DNA of 64,000 nucleotides from Pandoraea sp. PE-S2T-3 (GCF_002179965.1 NZ_NGUQ01000018.1:372001-436000), one strand, 5' to 3'. Numbered from the stretch's first letter, positions 51,624 through 60,287 are shown. The notes: generated from the letters alone by a model not told the origin. Program-made: numbers and translations.

Positions 51624-51638
51624 GTCACTGCATGACAC

Positions 51639-51659
51639 GTCCCGCCTCCCCGGCGGGAC
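51639..51659 (+). terminator. Second hairpin after the MHS symporter gene
   Basis: GTCCCGCC (51639-51646) and GGCGGGAC (51652-51659) form a perfect 8-bp stem with a 5-nt loop, 16 nt beyond the first hairpin. It may act as a tandem terminator. Confidence 0.5.
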
Positions 51660-51717
51660 GCTCAGCCTCCCGCCTTGCTTCAGTCCCCCTTCCCCCGAAT
51701 CAGTCGCATAAAATCCC

Positions 51718-51738
51718 TTGACCCTCACGTTACGTGAG
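51718..51738 (+). promoter_or_regulatory. MerR-type operator (CTCACGT-T-ACGTGAG) with -35 TTGACC
   Basis: A perfect 15-bp palindrome (51724-51738) adjoins a TTGACC (51718-51723), the usual arrangement in which a MerR protein sits in the spacer of its own promoter. A clear -10 box at the expected 19-20 nt is not obvious. The site lies 44-64 nt before the MerR gene start and shows that a GTG at 51734 inside it cannot be the start. Confidence 0.6.
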
Positions 51739-51781
51739 CCTTCAGCCTTGTCATACGCCAGAAGATGATGGGAGTGCCCGG

Positions 51782-52807
51782 ATGCTGCTCAAAGTCGGTG
51801 AATTAGCCAAACGCTGCGGCCTGACGGTGCGCACGCTCCACCACTACGACACGCTCGGCCTGCTCACGCCTTCGGCGCGCTCCGATGCCGGTTATCGACT
51901 CTACGACCGCCACGACGTTGCCCGCCTGCACCAGATTCAGGCGCTGCGCCGTTTCGGGATGTCGCTCACCGACATCGGGACTTGGTTGGCAAGACCCGAC
52001 GTTCCGCTGGCCTCGCTGATTACCCGCCAGATCGACATGCTCACGCATCAGATCGACGAGGCCGCCCGGCTGCGCGACCGGCTCACCGGCTTGCGCACGC
52101 AACTGGACAGCGGCGAAGCGCCGGATCTTGCCGAATGGCTGACAACGCTGGAGTTGATGACCATGTACGACAAGTACTTCACGAAAGACGAACTCGCCCG
52201 CCTGCCGCTGTATCAGAACGACGTCGCGCGCGAGACCGAATGGCCCGCACTGGTGGCCCATGTGCAGGCGCTGATGGCGAGCGGCGACACACCCCGGAGC
52301 ACGGCGGCGCAGGCAGCCGCGCGCCGCTGGATGGCGATGGTCGAGCGCGACACGGGCGGCGACGCCCGGCTGCTCGCCAAGCTCAATCACATGCACACGA
52401 CCGAATCGCAGATGGTGACGCAAACCGGCATCACACCCGAACTGATGCGCTTCGTGCAGGAAGCCTTCGCGCAAACGAAGTTCGCGATCTACGCGAAGTA
52501 CCTCGACGAGGATGAATTCCGCTTCTTGCAGGCGAACTATCTGACCTACACGTATGAATGGCCCGTGCTGATCGGCGAGCTACGCGATCATCTGGAAAAA
52601 GGCACGCCGCCGCAGTCGCCCGACGTCCAGACGCTCGTGCAACGGTGGATGACGTACTTCCGTTCGTATGCCGGCAACAACCCGGCGACGCACGCGAAGA
52701 TTCGCACCGCCCATATGAACGAGCCGGAATTGATGGCGGGGACGTTGGTCGATGCGCGCCTGATCGACTACCTCAAGCAGGGCATGGCGTCGCTTCGGCC
52801 GCAATGA
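51782..52807 (+). CDS. MerR family regulator with TipAS-type antibiotic-binding domain
   Basis: A 341-residue regulator. The N-terminal MerR winged helix is MLLKVGELAKRCGLTVRTLHHYDTLGLLTPSARSDAGYRLYDRHDVARLHQIQALRRFGMSL, followed by a long coiled dimerisation helix (ITRQIDMLTHQIDEAARLRDRL). The C-terminal TipAS-like helical domain covers about residues 200-335 and appears to be duplicated in weak form (DLAEW...YDKYFTKDELARLP and later helices). TipA-type proteins bind diverse ligands, including thiopeptide antibiotics, and activate efflux or their own expression. GGGAG precedes the ATG at 51782. No efflux gene is adjacent, so autoregulation is the only visible target. Confidence 0.88.
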   Translation: MLLKVGELAKRCGLTVRTLHHYDTLGLLTPSARSDAGYRLYDRHDVARLHQIQALRRFGMSLTDIGTWLARPDVPLASLITRQIDMLTHQIDEAARLRDRLTGLRTQLDSGEAPDLAEWLTTLELMTMYDKYFTKDELARLPLYQNDVARETEWPALVAHVQALMASGDTPRSTAAQAAARRWMAMVERDTGGDARLLAKLNHMHTTESQMVTQTGITPELMRFVQEAFAQTKFAIYAKYLDEDEFRFLQANYLTYTYEWPVLIGELRDHLEKGTPPQSPDVQTLVQRWMTYFRSYAGNNPATHAKIRTAHMNEPELMAGTLVDARLIDYLKQGMASLRPQ

Positions 52808-52850
52808 CGCAGGTGAGTTGATCCAGAGGAAACGGGACCGGTCGGCGCGC

Positions 52851-53759
52851 TCAGGGCGCGTCGTCGGCGTCGCGCTGGGCGGCCTGCCAGATGGCATCGA
52901 GCACGTGATGCGGCTGGTGGCGCCGCCGGTACAGCGCGATGTCGAAACCGATCTGCCAGTCTTTGCCACCGACGATGGCGAGGGTGCCTCGGCTCACGTC
53001 ATCGGCCACCAAGCGCTGCGGCAGCCACGCGATGCCGGCACCACGCCGTGCCATCGCGAGAATCGCCTCATAGGAATCGGCCTGATAGACAGGCTTGAGC
53101 GTCGGCCGGTTCGGCATTTCCGCCAGATGGCGCGCCAGCACCGCACGCAGGGTGAGCGTGCGGGCAAACGCCAGCCATGGGATCGGTGTCGGTCCGGCAG
53201 CCAGACGGTATTTCGCGCGCCCCTTGGCATCGAGCGCGCTCACCGGCACCAGCACCTCACGCGACACCGTCAGCCAGTCGAAGCGCTCGCGATCGATGAG
53301 CAATCGTGTGTGCGGGCTCGAATAGACGAGCAGCAGATCGACCTCGCCCGACGCCAGCCGCAGAATCGCTTCTTCGGCGCCGCTGGTCGAGAGCGTGGCC
53401 GTGAAAAAGCCGATGCGCGAGGCCGTCGCTTCATACCAGTCGGGGAAAAACGTCGCGGCCAGCGTGCGGCCGGTCGCGATCTTCAGGTTGTTTTCGAGCG
53501 TGGGGGCGGCGTCCTGCAAATGCGTGCGGGCGCCGTGCAGAATTTCAAGCGCGTTGGTCGCTGCATCGAGAAAAACAGTACCTGCGGCGGTGAGTTCGAG
53601 CGGCTTGGTGCGCTCCACGAGCCGGGTGCCGACCCATTCTTCCAGCGCACGAATGCGCCGCCCGAACGCCGGGTGCGTGACGAAACGGTTCTCGGCCGCC
53701 CGCGTAAAACTGCGCGTGCGTGCGAGTTCGACGAAGTCTTCAAGCCACCGGAGTTGCAT
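52851..53759 (-). CDS. LysR-type regulator downstream of ruvA
   Basis: A 302-residue LysR regulator. The HTH is MQLRWLEDFVELARTRSFTRAAENRFVTHPAFGRRIRALEEWVG, whose HPAFGRRIRALEEWVGTRLVERTKP form marks a distinct LysR subgroup. The effector domain begins near residue 90 (NLKIATGRTLAATFFPDWYEATASRI). It lies 37 nt downstream of ruvA on the same strand, an unusual neighbour. Unlike most other LysR genes in the window it has no divergent partner. Confidence 0.9.
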   Translation of the reverse strand: MQLRWLEDFVELARTRSFTRAAENRFVTHPAFGRRIRALEEWVGTRLVERTKPLELTAAGTVFLDAATNALEILHGARTHLQDAAPTLENNLKIATGRTLAATFFPDWYEATASRIGFFTATLSTSGAEEAILRLASGEVDLLLVYSSPHTRLLIDRERFDWLTVSREVLVPVSALDAKGRAKYRLAAGPTPIPWLAFARTLTLRAVLARHLAEMPNRPTLKPVYQADSYEAILAMARRGAGIAWLPQRLVADDVSRGTLAIVGGKDWQIGFDIALYRRRHQPHHVLDAIWQAAQRDADDAP

Positions 53760-53796
53760 GCCGTTTCCTCACGCCAACAGGTTTGCGAGCGTCAGA

Positions 53797-54378
53797 TCAG
53801 CCCTTCGAGAGCGACTTGAGCGCGTGCCGGATACCGTCGGACACGCTCGTGCCTTCGGGCACGGTCTTGACGGCAGCGAGCGCCTCCTTGTCGGAGTAAC
53901 CCAGTGCCAGCAGCGCGTTGACCACATCGCTCTTGTGATCGTGTGGCTTCGCGGTACCGGGCGCCGTGCCCAGCTCTGCGCCGAGCTTGCCCTTGAGTTC
54001 GAGCAGCAGACGCTCGGCAGTCTTCTTGCCGATGCCCGGAATCTTGACCAGACGGCCCGACTCTTGCAGCGTCACGGCCTGCGCAATGTCGGCCACGCTC
54101 ATGCCCGAGAGGATCGCGAGCGCGGTGCGTGCGCCCACGCCGGAGATCTTCAGCAATTCGCGGAAGGTGTTGCGCTCGTCCACGGAGCCAAAGCCGAACA
54201 GCAGTTGCGCGTCCTCGCGCACGATGAACTGCGTGAGCAGCGTCACACGCTCGCCAACGTTCGGCAAATTGAAGAAGGTGCTCATCGGCACCGAGATTTC
54301 GTAGCCAACGCCCTGACAATCGACCAGGAGATGCGGCGGATTCTTTTCCAGCAAGATGCCGGAGATGCGGCCAATCAT
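53797..54378 (-). CDS. ruvA: Holliday junction branch migration protein RuvA
   Basis: A 193-residue RuvA, the tetrameric subunit that binds Holliday junctions and loads the RuvB helicase. The start [35 protein letters not shown] is canonical domain I. The two helix-hairpin-helix motifs are [16 protein letters not shown] and [21 protein letters not shown]. Domain III, which contacts RuvB, is [21 protein letters not shown]. It is complete and looks functional. In most betaproteobacteria ruvA sits in a ruvC-ruvA-ruvB cluster. Here neither ruvC (upstream is an amidohydrolase gene 144 nt away) nor ruvB (downstream is a LysR gene) is adjacent, which is odd. Confidence 0.97.
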   Translation of the reverse strand: MIGRISGILLEKNPPHLLVDCQGVGYEISVPMSTFFNLPNVGERVTLLTQFIVREDAQLLFGFGSVDERNTFRELLKISGVGARTALAILSGMSVADIAQAVTLQESGRLVKIPGIGKKTAERLLLELKGKLGAELGTAPGTAKPHDHKSDVVNALLALGYSDKEALAAVKTVPEGTSVSDGIRHALKSLSKG

Positions 54379-54522
54379 TGACGCCCCGAGAGAGTGACTT
54401 TTCAGGCGGCAAGTGTAGCAAACGGCGGGCATGACGCGGGGGCCAGCTTTCGGCGCCCCGGCCAGCATGGGTTACGACGACGCACGCCCGGCAGCAAACC
54501 GCGCAATGTCATCCGAAAATGC

Positions 54523-55485
54523 TCAGCGCAGGCCGTCGAGCAGCTTGTGCGCGTTCTCCGTACGGATAGCCTCGGCCAGCGCCGGGTCGGCGTCGGCCAA
54601 CTGCGTGTGCGGCGTGAGCAGCCCCATCGGGAACGGCCAGTCGGAGCCGAACAGCACATGGTCTCGCCCGAACACCGATGCGCTCAGCGCAAGCGCCTGC
54701 GGATCGTGCACGATGCTGTCGACATAGAAGCGCCCGAGCGTCGTGCGCGGCGTCGGCAGTGACGTATCGACGCCGGGCCGGGCCGTCCGGTAGCCGCGCT
54801 CGTACCGGCCGGCGAGCATGGCTGTTGCGCCACCGCCGTGCGCCAGACAGAAGCGGATCTTCGGATGCCGTGCGGCGACGCCGCCAAACACCAGATGCGA
54901 GGCCGCCACGGCAGTCTCCACCGGGTTGCCCATCAGGTTCTCGAGATAGAAGTTGGCGAGGCGCGTGTCGCAGCAATGGCCCGGATGCAGGAACACGAAC
55001 GCCCCCTGCCGGTCGAGCACACGCCATAACGGTGCATAAGCGTCGTCGGACAGCGTGCCGTCGTACCCGCCAGCCGCCGCTGCGTAACGCGTCTCCCGAG
55101 TATTTGCCGCCGCGATTTCTTGCGCCAGTTCGGGATGCTCAAGCGGCAGATGCACCAGCGCGGAGAGTCGCGACTCGTGCTTCGCACAAACATCGGCCAG
55201 CGCATCGTTGACATACCGGCACCAGACACGCGCGCCCTCTTCAGCGAGATGCGCGCGATATAGCGGCGGGGGAATCGACACCCAAGCGCGCTCGATGCCT
55301 TGCTCGTCCATCCACGCGATCAGCGATTCCGGCGAGAACAGTGCGCCGATGCCGACGATGTGACCGTCGACGTCGAGCTTGCGCTGCGAAGCGTCCCAGC
55401 GCACGCCGTCAATGCCCAACAGCCGCGATGGCTCGATGGGGGCGAGGTGCGCGTGTACATCCAGCGCAATGCGAGGTATTGCCAT
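54523..55485 (-). CDS. Amidohydrolase family protein (ACMSD / 2,6-dihydroxybenzoate decarboxylase-like)
   Basis: A 320-residue amidohydrolase_2 (PF04909-type) protein. Metal ligands are the N-terminal DVHAHLAP (HxH), FLHPGHCC and FCLAHGGGA (His), and LFGSDWPFPMG (Asp). This set is typical of non-oxidative decarboxylases such as ACMSD and gamma-resorcylate decarboxylase, and of some hydrolases. ACCGGAGCAAGG precedes the ATG at 55485. It is the last gene of the minus-strand catabolic operon. With the extradiol-dioxygenase-like and FAH-family genes upstream, decarboxylation of a ring-cleavage product or ring acid is likely. ruvA follows on the same strand. Confidence 0.88.
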   Translation of the reverse strand: MAIPRIALDVHAHLAPIEPSRLLGIDGVRWDASQRKLDVDGHIVGIGALFSPESLIAWMDEQGIERAWVSIPPPLYRAHLAEEGARVWCRYVNDALADVCAKHESRLSALVHLPLEHPELAQEIAAANTRETRYAAAAGGYDGTLSDDAYAPLWRVLDRQGAFVFLHPGHCCDTRLANFYLENLMGNPVETAVAASHLVFGGVAARHPKIRFCLAHGGGATAMLAGRYERGYRTARPGVDTSLPTPRTTLGRFYVDSIVHDPQALALSASVFGRDHVLFGSDWPFPMGLLTPHTQLADADPALAEAIRTENAHKLLDGLR

Positions 55486-55548
55486 GGCCCTTGCTCCGGT
55501 TGTGTTGCCCACTGCCGCATGCCGGTCATCTGCCGGCTTCAGCGACGA

Positions 55549-56487
55549 TCAGCGTGGCTCCAGATTCGCGTTCATGTCCTTGCCCCAGAACTCGGGCGAC
55601 CAGCGCGGCCCCCACGTGTAAGGCAGGTCATTCCAGTCGCGACACACCCACGCGCTGGTGATCTTGTCCATGTCGGCGTAGAACTCGACCCAACTGCCCC
55701 ACGGGTCGCGCACGTAGTGAAACAGGTTCGACGCGATGGCGTGCCGCCCCGGCCCGAACCCGTCGCCATAGCCGGCGTCACGCATGCGCCACGCGCCGTA
55801 GCCGATATCGTCGAAGCCCGGCACCTGAAAGCTCGCGTGCTGAAAGCCCCGGTGCGTGCTGTTGATCAGCCCGAAGCAATGGTGGTCGATCACGCCCACA
55901 CCTGCCGCCATGAACGCCACTTTGCCCGCCGCGCGGTCCGTCGTTCGCAGGCCGAGAACATCCGCATAGAAGCGCTCGGCGCGCTCCCATTCGTTCGTGA
56001 AGATCAGCAGGTGACCGATACGCAACGGTACGCGCGACTTGTCCAGCGTTTGCCACAGATTGACGTCTACCCGCCGCGACTCGCCGCCGAAGTTGTACGT
56101 CGGCATCGCCACGCGCGGCAGGGCTTGCGCCGCCGCGGGCAGCAGATGAATCCACGTGCCCCACGGGTCTTCGAACCACAGGCCCTCGCGTTGCCAGTCA
56201 CCGGGCGCTTGCGTGTGCACCTTCAGACCGTTGGCTTCGATTTGGGTGACGAAGGCGTCGACGGTGTCGGGCTCGATACGAAACGACAGATGATGCAGCC
56301 GCTTCTGATCGCCGCGCGTGAGGACGATTTCGTCGCCGCTGCGGCCGAGGCAATTGCACAACAGCGCCCGCCCATCGGCGGACGGCGTCACGTCGAGACC
56401 GAACGTGCCGTAGAACTTGCTCGCGCTCTCCAGATCCGGCACCGTCATACCGAAGCCATTGAGTCCGCTGACTGCCACCTTGTCCAT
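55549..56487 (-). CDS. Extradiol ring-cleavage dioxygenase-like VOC protein (catechol 2,3-dioxygenase family)
   Basis: A 312-residue two-domain VOC protein of type I extradiol dioxygenase size. Domain 1 contains GMTVPDLESASKFYGTFGLDVT and RLHHLSFRIEP. Domain 2 contains LGHLLIF-type RIGHLLIFTNEWERAERFYADVLGLRTTD, HHCFGLINSTHRGFQHASFQVP and FHYVRDPWGSWVEFYADMD, which holds the His and Glu expected for Fe(II) binding. A ring-opening reaction on a catechol-like substrate is probable, but lyase relatives cannot be excluded. It lies 25 nt downstream of the FAH-family gene and 63 nt upstream of the decarboxylase-like gene. Confidence 0.85.
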   Translation of the reverse strand: MDKVAVSGLNGFGMTVPDLESASKFYGTFGLDVTPSADGRALLCNCLGRSGDEIVLTRGDQKRLHHLSFRIEPDTVDAFVTQIEANGLKVHTQAPGDWQREGLWFEDPWGTWIHLLPAAAQALPRVAMPTYNFGGESRRVDVNLWQTLDKSRVPLRIGHLLIFTNEWERAERFYADVLGLRTTDRAAGKVAFMAAGVGVIDHHCFGLINSTHRGFQHASFQVPGFDDIGYGAWRMRDAGYGDGFGPGRHAIASNLFHYVRDPWGSWVEFYADMDKITSAWVCRDWNDLPYTWGPRWSPEFWGKDMNANLEPR

Positions 56488-56512
56488 GAGAATCCTCGTC
56501 GAGTTGCCGTCG

Positions 56513-57433
56513 TCAGGCCTGTACCGGTGCGTCGATCTTCACACCGGATTCGCCACGCAGATTCGCCTTCACCAGACGATTGCGCAACTCGCCCAGCCCG
56601 CTGCCGCGCACGATGACGTCGTCGCCTTCGTGCAGAAAAATCTGCGGCTCGCGTGCGTTACCCACGCCACTCGGCGTGCCGGTGAGCAGCACATCGCCCG
56701 CGCGCAAGGTCATGCCGAACGACAGTTCCGCGATGAGCTCAGGAATGGAGAAGGCCATCTGCGCCGTGCTGGCCGATTGCAGCACCGTGCCGTTCACCAC
56801 GCATTCGAGATGCACGCGTGCCGGGTCGATTTCGTCGGCAGGCACCAGCCACGGGCCGAGCGGCATCGAGGCGTCGATCGACTTCCCCTTTAGCCATTGC
56901 CCGCCGTGACGGCGTTGCAGATCGCGTTGCGATACGTCGTTCGCGAGGCAATAGCCCCACACGTGCTCCATCGCACGTTCCACCGGAATGCTGCGGCCCG
57001 GCTTGCCGATCACGACAACCATCTCGGCTTCGTAATCCCATTTGGCGGAGACGGTGGCGTCGTAGGCAATGTCGTCGTACGGGCCGAGGACGGTGTCCGG
57101 TCCCTTGGTGAAGAACGTCGGCGCGGTCGGCTTCGGCACATCCTGCCCGTCGCGCTTGCCCTTGCCTTCTTCGAAGTGATCCCAGTAGTTCCAGCCCGTA
57201 CACAGTACGTCGCGGCGAAAACGCGTGATGGGGGCGAGCAAATGCGCATCGCTTGCCAGCACGCGCTCGGCCTGTGCCGCCGTGGCGTACTCGCGCGCCT
57301 GCGCAAGTGCGGGGGCACCGCCTTCGATCAGGGAAACCATATCGCCCATGGCGACCGGCAGCAGCACCCATGCGTCGTCGTGACGAATGGCGATACGTTG
57401 TTGATTCTTGTGAAGCAGCGTAGCGAAAGCCAT
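56513..57433 (-). CDS. Fumarylacetoacetate hydrolase (FAH) family protein
   Basis: A 306-residue FAH-superfamily enzyme that acts on 2-oxo or 1,3-diketo acids in aromatic breakdown (hydrolase, decarboxylase or isomerase). The metal site is in DYEAEMVVVIGK (two Glu) with the preceding FFTKGPDTVLGPYDD, and later GYCLANDVSQRDLQRRHGGQWLKGKSIDASMPLGPWLV. The C-terminal GDVLLTGTPSGVG is a hallmark. The ATG at 57433 is chosen by family alignment; an open frame extends upstream without similarity. In this operon it probably handles the ring-fission product. Confidence 0.92.
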   Translation of the reverse strand: MAFATLLHKNQQRIAIRHDDAWVLLPVAMGDMVSLIEGGAPALAQAREYATAAQAERVLASDAHLLAPITRFRRDVLCTGWNYWDHFEEGKGKRDGQDVPKPTAPTFFTKGPDTVLGPYDDIAYDATVSAKWDYEAEMVVVIGKPGRSIPVERAMEHVWGYCLANDVSQRDLQRRHGGQWLKGKSIDASMPLGPWLVPADEIDPARVHLECVVNGTVLQSASTAQMAFSIPELIAELSFGMTLRAGDVLLTGTPSGVGNAREPQIFLHEGDDVIVRGSGLGELRNRLVKANLRGESGVKIDAPVQA

Positions 57434-57492
57434 GACGTGTCTCAGTTGTCTCGCGTTGTCTTGCAGGATTCGAATCGCATCAAGAAAAGCCG

Positions 57493-57894
57493 TCAGGCGT
57501 TGGGCAATACGGCGATCGCATTGATTTCGATGAGATAGTCGGGCGACACCATTTTCGTGACCTCGACCATCGTCGATGCGGGCAGTGGCGGACGGAAGTA
57601 TTCGCGACGCACTTTGTGAATGGCTTCGAAGTGCTCCATGTTGCGCACGTACACATCCACACGGCACACGTCATCGAGCGTGCCGCCCGCAGCGGTCACC
57701 GCATTCTTGATGTTCTCGCACACCTGACGCGTCTGCGCTTCGATGTCGCCGACACCCGCAATGCTGCCGTCGGGGCAACGTGCCGTCATGCCCGAGATGA
57801 ACACGAGCTTGCCGCGTGCCTCGATGGTCGTTGCCTGCGCGAAATGCCCATTGGGTGTGCGCAGGGCGTCGGTACTGATCTGTTCTTTTGCCAT
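57493..57894 (-). CDS. RidA family protein in the ring-cleavage operon (atypical active site)
   Basis: A 133-residue RidA-like protein. The core reads FAQATTIEARGKLVFISGMTARCPDG, AQTRQVCENIKNAVTAAGGTLDDVCRVDVYV and LIEINAIAVLP. At the position of the catalytic Arg of canonical RidA (PARS) it has LPASTMVEV, without Arg. Some ring-cleavage pathways for amino-aromatics use RidA-fold deaminases such as 2-aminomuconate deaminase, and this context fits that idea. It lies between the FAH-family and Ldh2-type genes. The proposed deaminase role is inference. Confidence 0.88.
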   Translation of the reverse strand: MAKEQISTDALRTPNGHFAQATTIEARGKLVFISGMTARCPDGSIAGVGDIEAQTRQVCENIKNAVTAAGGTLDDVCRVDVYVRNMEHFEAIHKVRREYFRPPLPASTMVEVTKMVSPDYLIEINAIAVLPNA

Positions 57895-57925
57895 GATGAG
57901 AGTCCTGTTCTGCTGCGGGAAAACG

Positions 57926-58999
57926 TCAAAGGGATTGCCATGCGGCAGGCACGTCGATGCCGGCCGCGCGCGCGAGTTCGCTCAACTGTCTGGCCGTATC
58001 AGCTGACACGGGGCACTGTTCGCAATGGTCCTGCGCGAACTGCCAACTCTGTTCGCCGGGACTGAAGACACGCGCGACACCAGGTGCAGCCTGCGATTCG
58101 CGCACGGCGCGCGCGAAATCGCTGGCACGTTGTGCGAGCGGTTGTTGCAAGCCGAAGTGCGAGGGATCGATAGCGAGAAATGCCTGAGCGCTGCCGTAGG
58201 GTGTGGCGGTGTCGCCATACAGCGGCTGTACTTCGTTGCCCACTGCGCCGTCAGACAAGCCGCCGCACAACAGATCAACCATGAACGCCAGCCCGAAGCC
58301 TTTCGGCCCCGCGGCCGGCAGTAACATGCCGGCAATGGCGGTCGCCGGGTCGCGGGTCGGTGCACCTTGTGCGTCGGTGGCCCAGCCGTCGGGAAGGGTT
58401 TTGCCAGCGCGTTCCGCGAGCCGAATCTTGCCCATCGCGCTGGCGCTCATCGCCATGTCGAGCACCACCGGCACATCGTCGGCATGAGGCATGGCGATGG
58501 CGAGCGGGTTGTTGCCGACACGCCGTTGCGCACCACCGGGAGCAGGCATCAATGGCCGCGTGTTGGCCATGGCGATGCCCACACATCCCGCATCCGCCAT
58601 GCGACGCGCCCAGTAGCCCGCTTCGCCGAAGTGAAATGCGTTACGCACGGTCACCATCGCAAGGCCATATTCCCGCGCCCGAACGGTGGCGAGATGGCAG
58701 GCCTGATGCGCGCTCAATTGGCCGAGCCCGTTCGCGGCGTCGAGCACCAGCGTGGTCTTGCCGTCGTGCACGATCTGCGCTTCGTCGGCAGACGTCACCG
58801 AACCTGCCTTCATGCGTGCCAGATACATCGGCACCAGCATGACACCGTGCGACGCCTTGCCGCTGATGTCGGCCGCTACCAGTGCGTGCGCGACGATCTC
58901 CGCGCCCGCCGCCGACACGCCCGCCGCCGTGAACAACGCGGCGATCAGCGTGTGCAGTTGCGCGGGCGGCAGACCGTCAGGAACGTGTTCAGTGGGCAT
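57926..58999 (-). CDS. Ldh2/malate-lactate dehydrogenase family oxidoreductase
   Basis: A 357-residue NAD(P)-dependent dehydrogenase of the Ldh2 (YbiC/AllD/DpkA) family. Family motifs are DISGKASHGVMLVPMYLARMKAG (with the catalytic His), VRNAFHFGEAGYWARRMADAGCVGIAMANT and GNNPLAIAMPHADDVPVVLDMAMSASAMGKI. Members interconvert 2-oxoacids with hydroxy- or cyclic imino acids. The start MPTEHVPDG at 58999 overlaps the cupin stop by 11 nt. It would process a 2-oxo or imino acid intermediate of the operon. Confidence 0.92.
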   Translation of the reverse strand: MPTEHVPDGLPPAQLHTLIAALFTAAGVSAAGAEIVAHALVAADISGKASHGVMLVPMYLARMKAGSVTSADEAQIVHDGKTTLVLDAANGLGQLSAHQACHLATVRAREYGLAMVTVRNAFHFGEAGYWARRMADAGCVGIAMANTRPLMPAPGGAQRRVGNNPLAIAMPHADDVPVVLDMAMSASAMGKIRLAERAGKTLPDGWATDAQGAPTRDPATAIAGMLLPAAGPKGFGLAFMVDLLCGGLSDGAVGNEVQPLYGDTATPYGSAQAFLAIDPSHFGLQQPLAQRASDFARAVRESQAAPGVARVFSPGEQSWQFAQDHCEQCPVSADTARQLSELARAAGIDVPAAWQSL

Positions 59000-59411
59000 C
59001 GCGCTCGTCCGTGTACCAGTCAGGCTTTTGCGGGTAATGCGGACCATCGTAAATCTCGACCACGATGGTTTCTTCATGTGCCATCGTCGGGCCGTGCACG
59101 TTGCCTTTGGGGTTGCAGTAGAAGCTGCCGGGCAGCAGCGTCACACCCGTAGACGTGTATTCGTATTTCCCGCTCAGGCAGTACATGAACTGGTTCGACG
59201 CATGCGAATGCGGTGCCGGAATACCCGCGCCTTTCGAGAACTTGATGAGCGCGATGGATGCGCCGGTGGCCTCGTCGCGCCAGAACATTTTTTCGGCAAT
59301 GCCCGCGAGCGACTTGTCGCGCCACGGCATCGCTTCGCTGTGCAGCAGGATCTCGGCAAGCGAGGGCATCGGGGCACCCGTGGGTGCGGACTGGCGGTCT
59401 TCACTGCTCAT
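58989..59411 (-). CDS. Cupin domain protein (ChrR-like/anti-ECFsigma-type or dioxygenase-like cupin)
   Basis: A 140-residue single cupin. Motif 1 is GAGIPAPHSHASNQFMYCLSGKYEY (two His and a downstream Glu-like position), and motif 2 is PGSFYCNPKGNVHGP with the third His. A metal-binding dioxygenase or isomerase role is possible; the substrate is unknown. It is the first enzyme gene after the transporter genes in the operon and overlaps the Ldh2-type gene. It is too short to be a complete 3-hydroxyanthranilate dioxygenase. Confidence 0.85.
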   Translation of the reverse strand: MSSEDRQSAPTGAPMPSLAEILLHSEAMPWRDKSLAGIAEKMFWRDEATGASIALIKFSKGAGIPAPHSHASNQFMYCLSGKYEYTSTGVTLLPGSFYCNPKGNVHGPTMAHEETIVVEIYDGPHYPQKPDWYTDERDAH

Positions 59412-59516
59412 GGAGCGATCTCCCTGTATGACGTGTCGGACGTATCGGTGCGTCGGTGTGCCTGCACAACGGCGCGTCTGTTGATGCGTAACCTTTCAAT
59501 GCGGCTTCCGCTCCTG

Positions 59517-60287
59517 CTACGCGGCCTCGGCGGTATGCGGCAGCCACGGTTGCAGCGCCACTTCGATCAGCGCGACGGCGCCGTACAACCCAAGCCCCAG
59601 AATCGCGAGTGAGATCAAGGCGGCGAACGCCAGCGGCGTGTTGAGTTGCGAGTTCGCCACGAGCAACAGATTGCCCAAACCCTCGTTGCTCCCCACGAAC
59701 TCACCGATCACCGCACCGATGACCGCCAGCGTCACCGCGATCTTGGCCCCCGAGACGATGTGCGGCAGCGCCGCCGGCATCTGGATCTTGGTGAATATCT
59801 GCATGCGCGTGGCGCGCAACGACGTCGCCAGTTCCAGCAGGCTCACCGGCGTGTTACGCAGCCCGGCAGCGGTATCGACCACGATGGGGAAGAACGCCAC
59901 CAGCCAGACGAGCGCGAGCTTCGATTCGATGCCGGTGCCCAGCCACACGAGAATGATCGGTGCGAGCGCGACTTTCGGCACCGACTGCATCGCGATGAGC
60001 AGCGGATAGAACATGCGGTTGAGTACGGGGGAATTCGCGATGACGAAGGCAATAGGCACGCCCACAATGAACGCCAGTCCGAAGCCGTAGATGCATTCCT
60101 GCAACGTCACCCAGCCTTGCGAGACGAGCGCGGCACGGTCGCTGACGAACGACTGCGCAATCTGGGCAGGCGTGGGCAACACCGCGATGGAGACGTTGAA
60201 CATCGTGACGTAGAGCTGCCAGAGCACGATGACGAAGACGATGCCCAGCGTCGGATAGGCCACGGCACGGAGATTCACTTTTGACAT
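59517..60287 (-). CDS. ABC transporter permease (TauC/SsuC type)
   Basis: A 256-residue inner-membrane permease of the nitrate/sulfonate/taurine class, with six helices. The EAA-type loop is TPVSLLELATSLRATRMQIFTKIQMPAALPHIVSGAKIAVTLAVIGAVIGEFVGSNEGLGNLL, which is diagnostic. It overlaps the ATPase gene by 13 nt. In catabolic clusters such importers often carry aromatic acids, sulfonates or pyrimidine-like molecules. Confidence 0.94.
   Translation of the reverse strand: MSKVNLRAVAYPTLGIVFVIVLWQLYVTMFNVSIAVLPTPAQIAQSFVSDRAALVSQGWVTLQECIYGFGLAFIVGVPIAFVIANSPVLNRMFYPLLIAMQSVPKVALAPIILVWLGTGIESKLALVWLVAFFPIVVDTAAGLRNTPVSLLELATSLRATRMQIFTKIQMPAALPHIVSGAKIAVTLAVIGAVIGEFVGSNEGLGNLLLVANSQLNTPLAFAALISLAILGLGLYGAVALIEVALQPWLPHTAEAA

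Noticed and set aside
51734-51736. GTG start for the MerR gene
   Set aside because: It falls inside the perfect 15-bp operator; the ATG at 51782 has GGGAG upstream and begins the MerR domain exactly.
58989-59411. Cupin as 3-hydroxyanthranilate 3,4-dioxygenase
   Set aside because: Considered because of the ACMSD-like and RidA-like neighbours, but the protein is shorter and its motifs match generic single-domain cupins.
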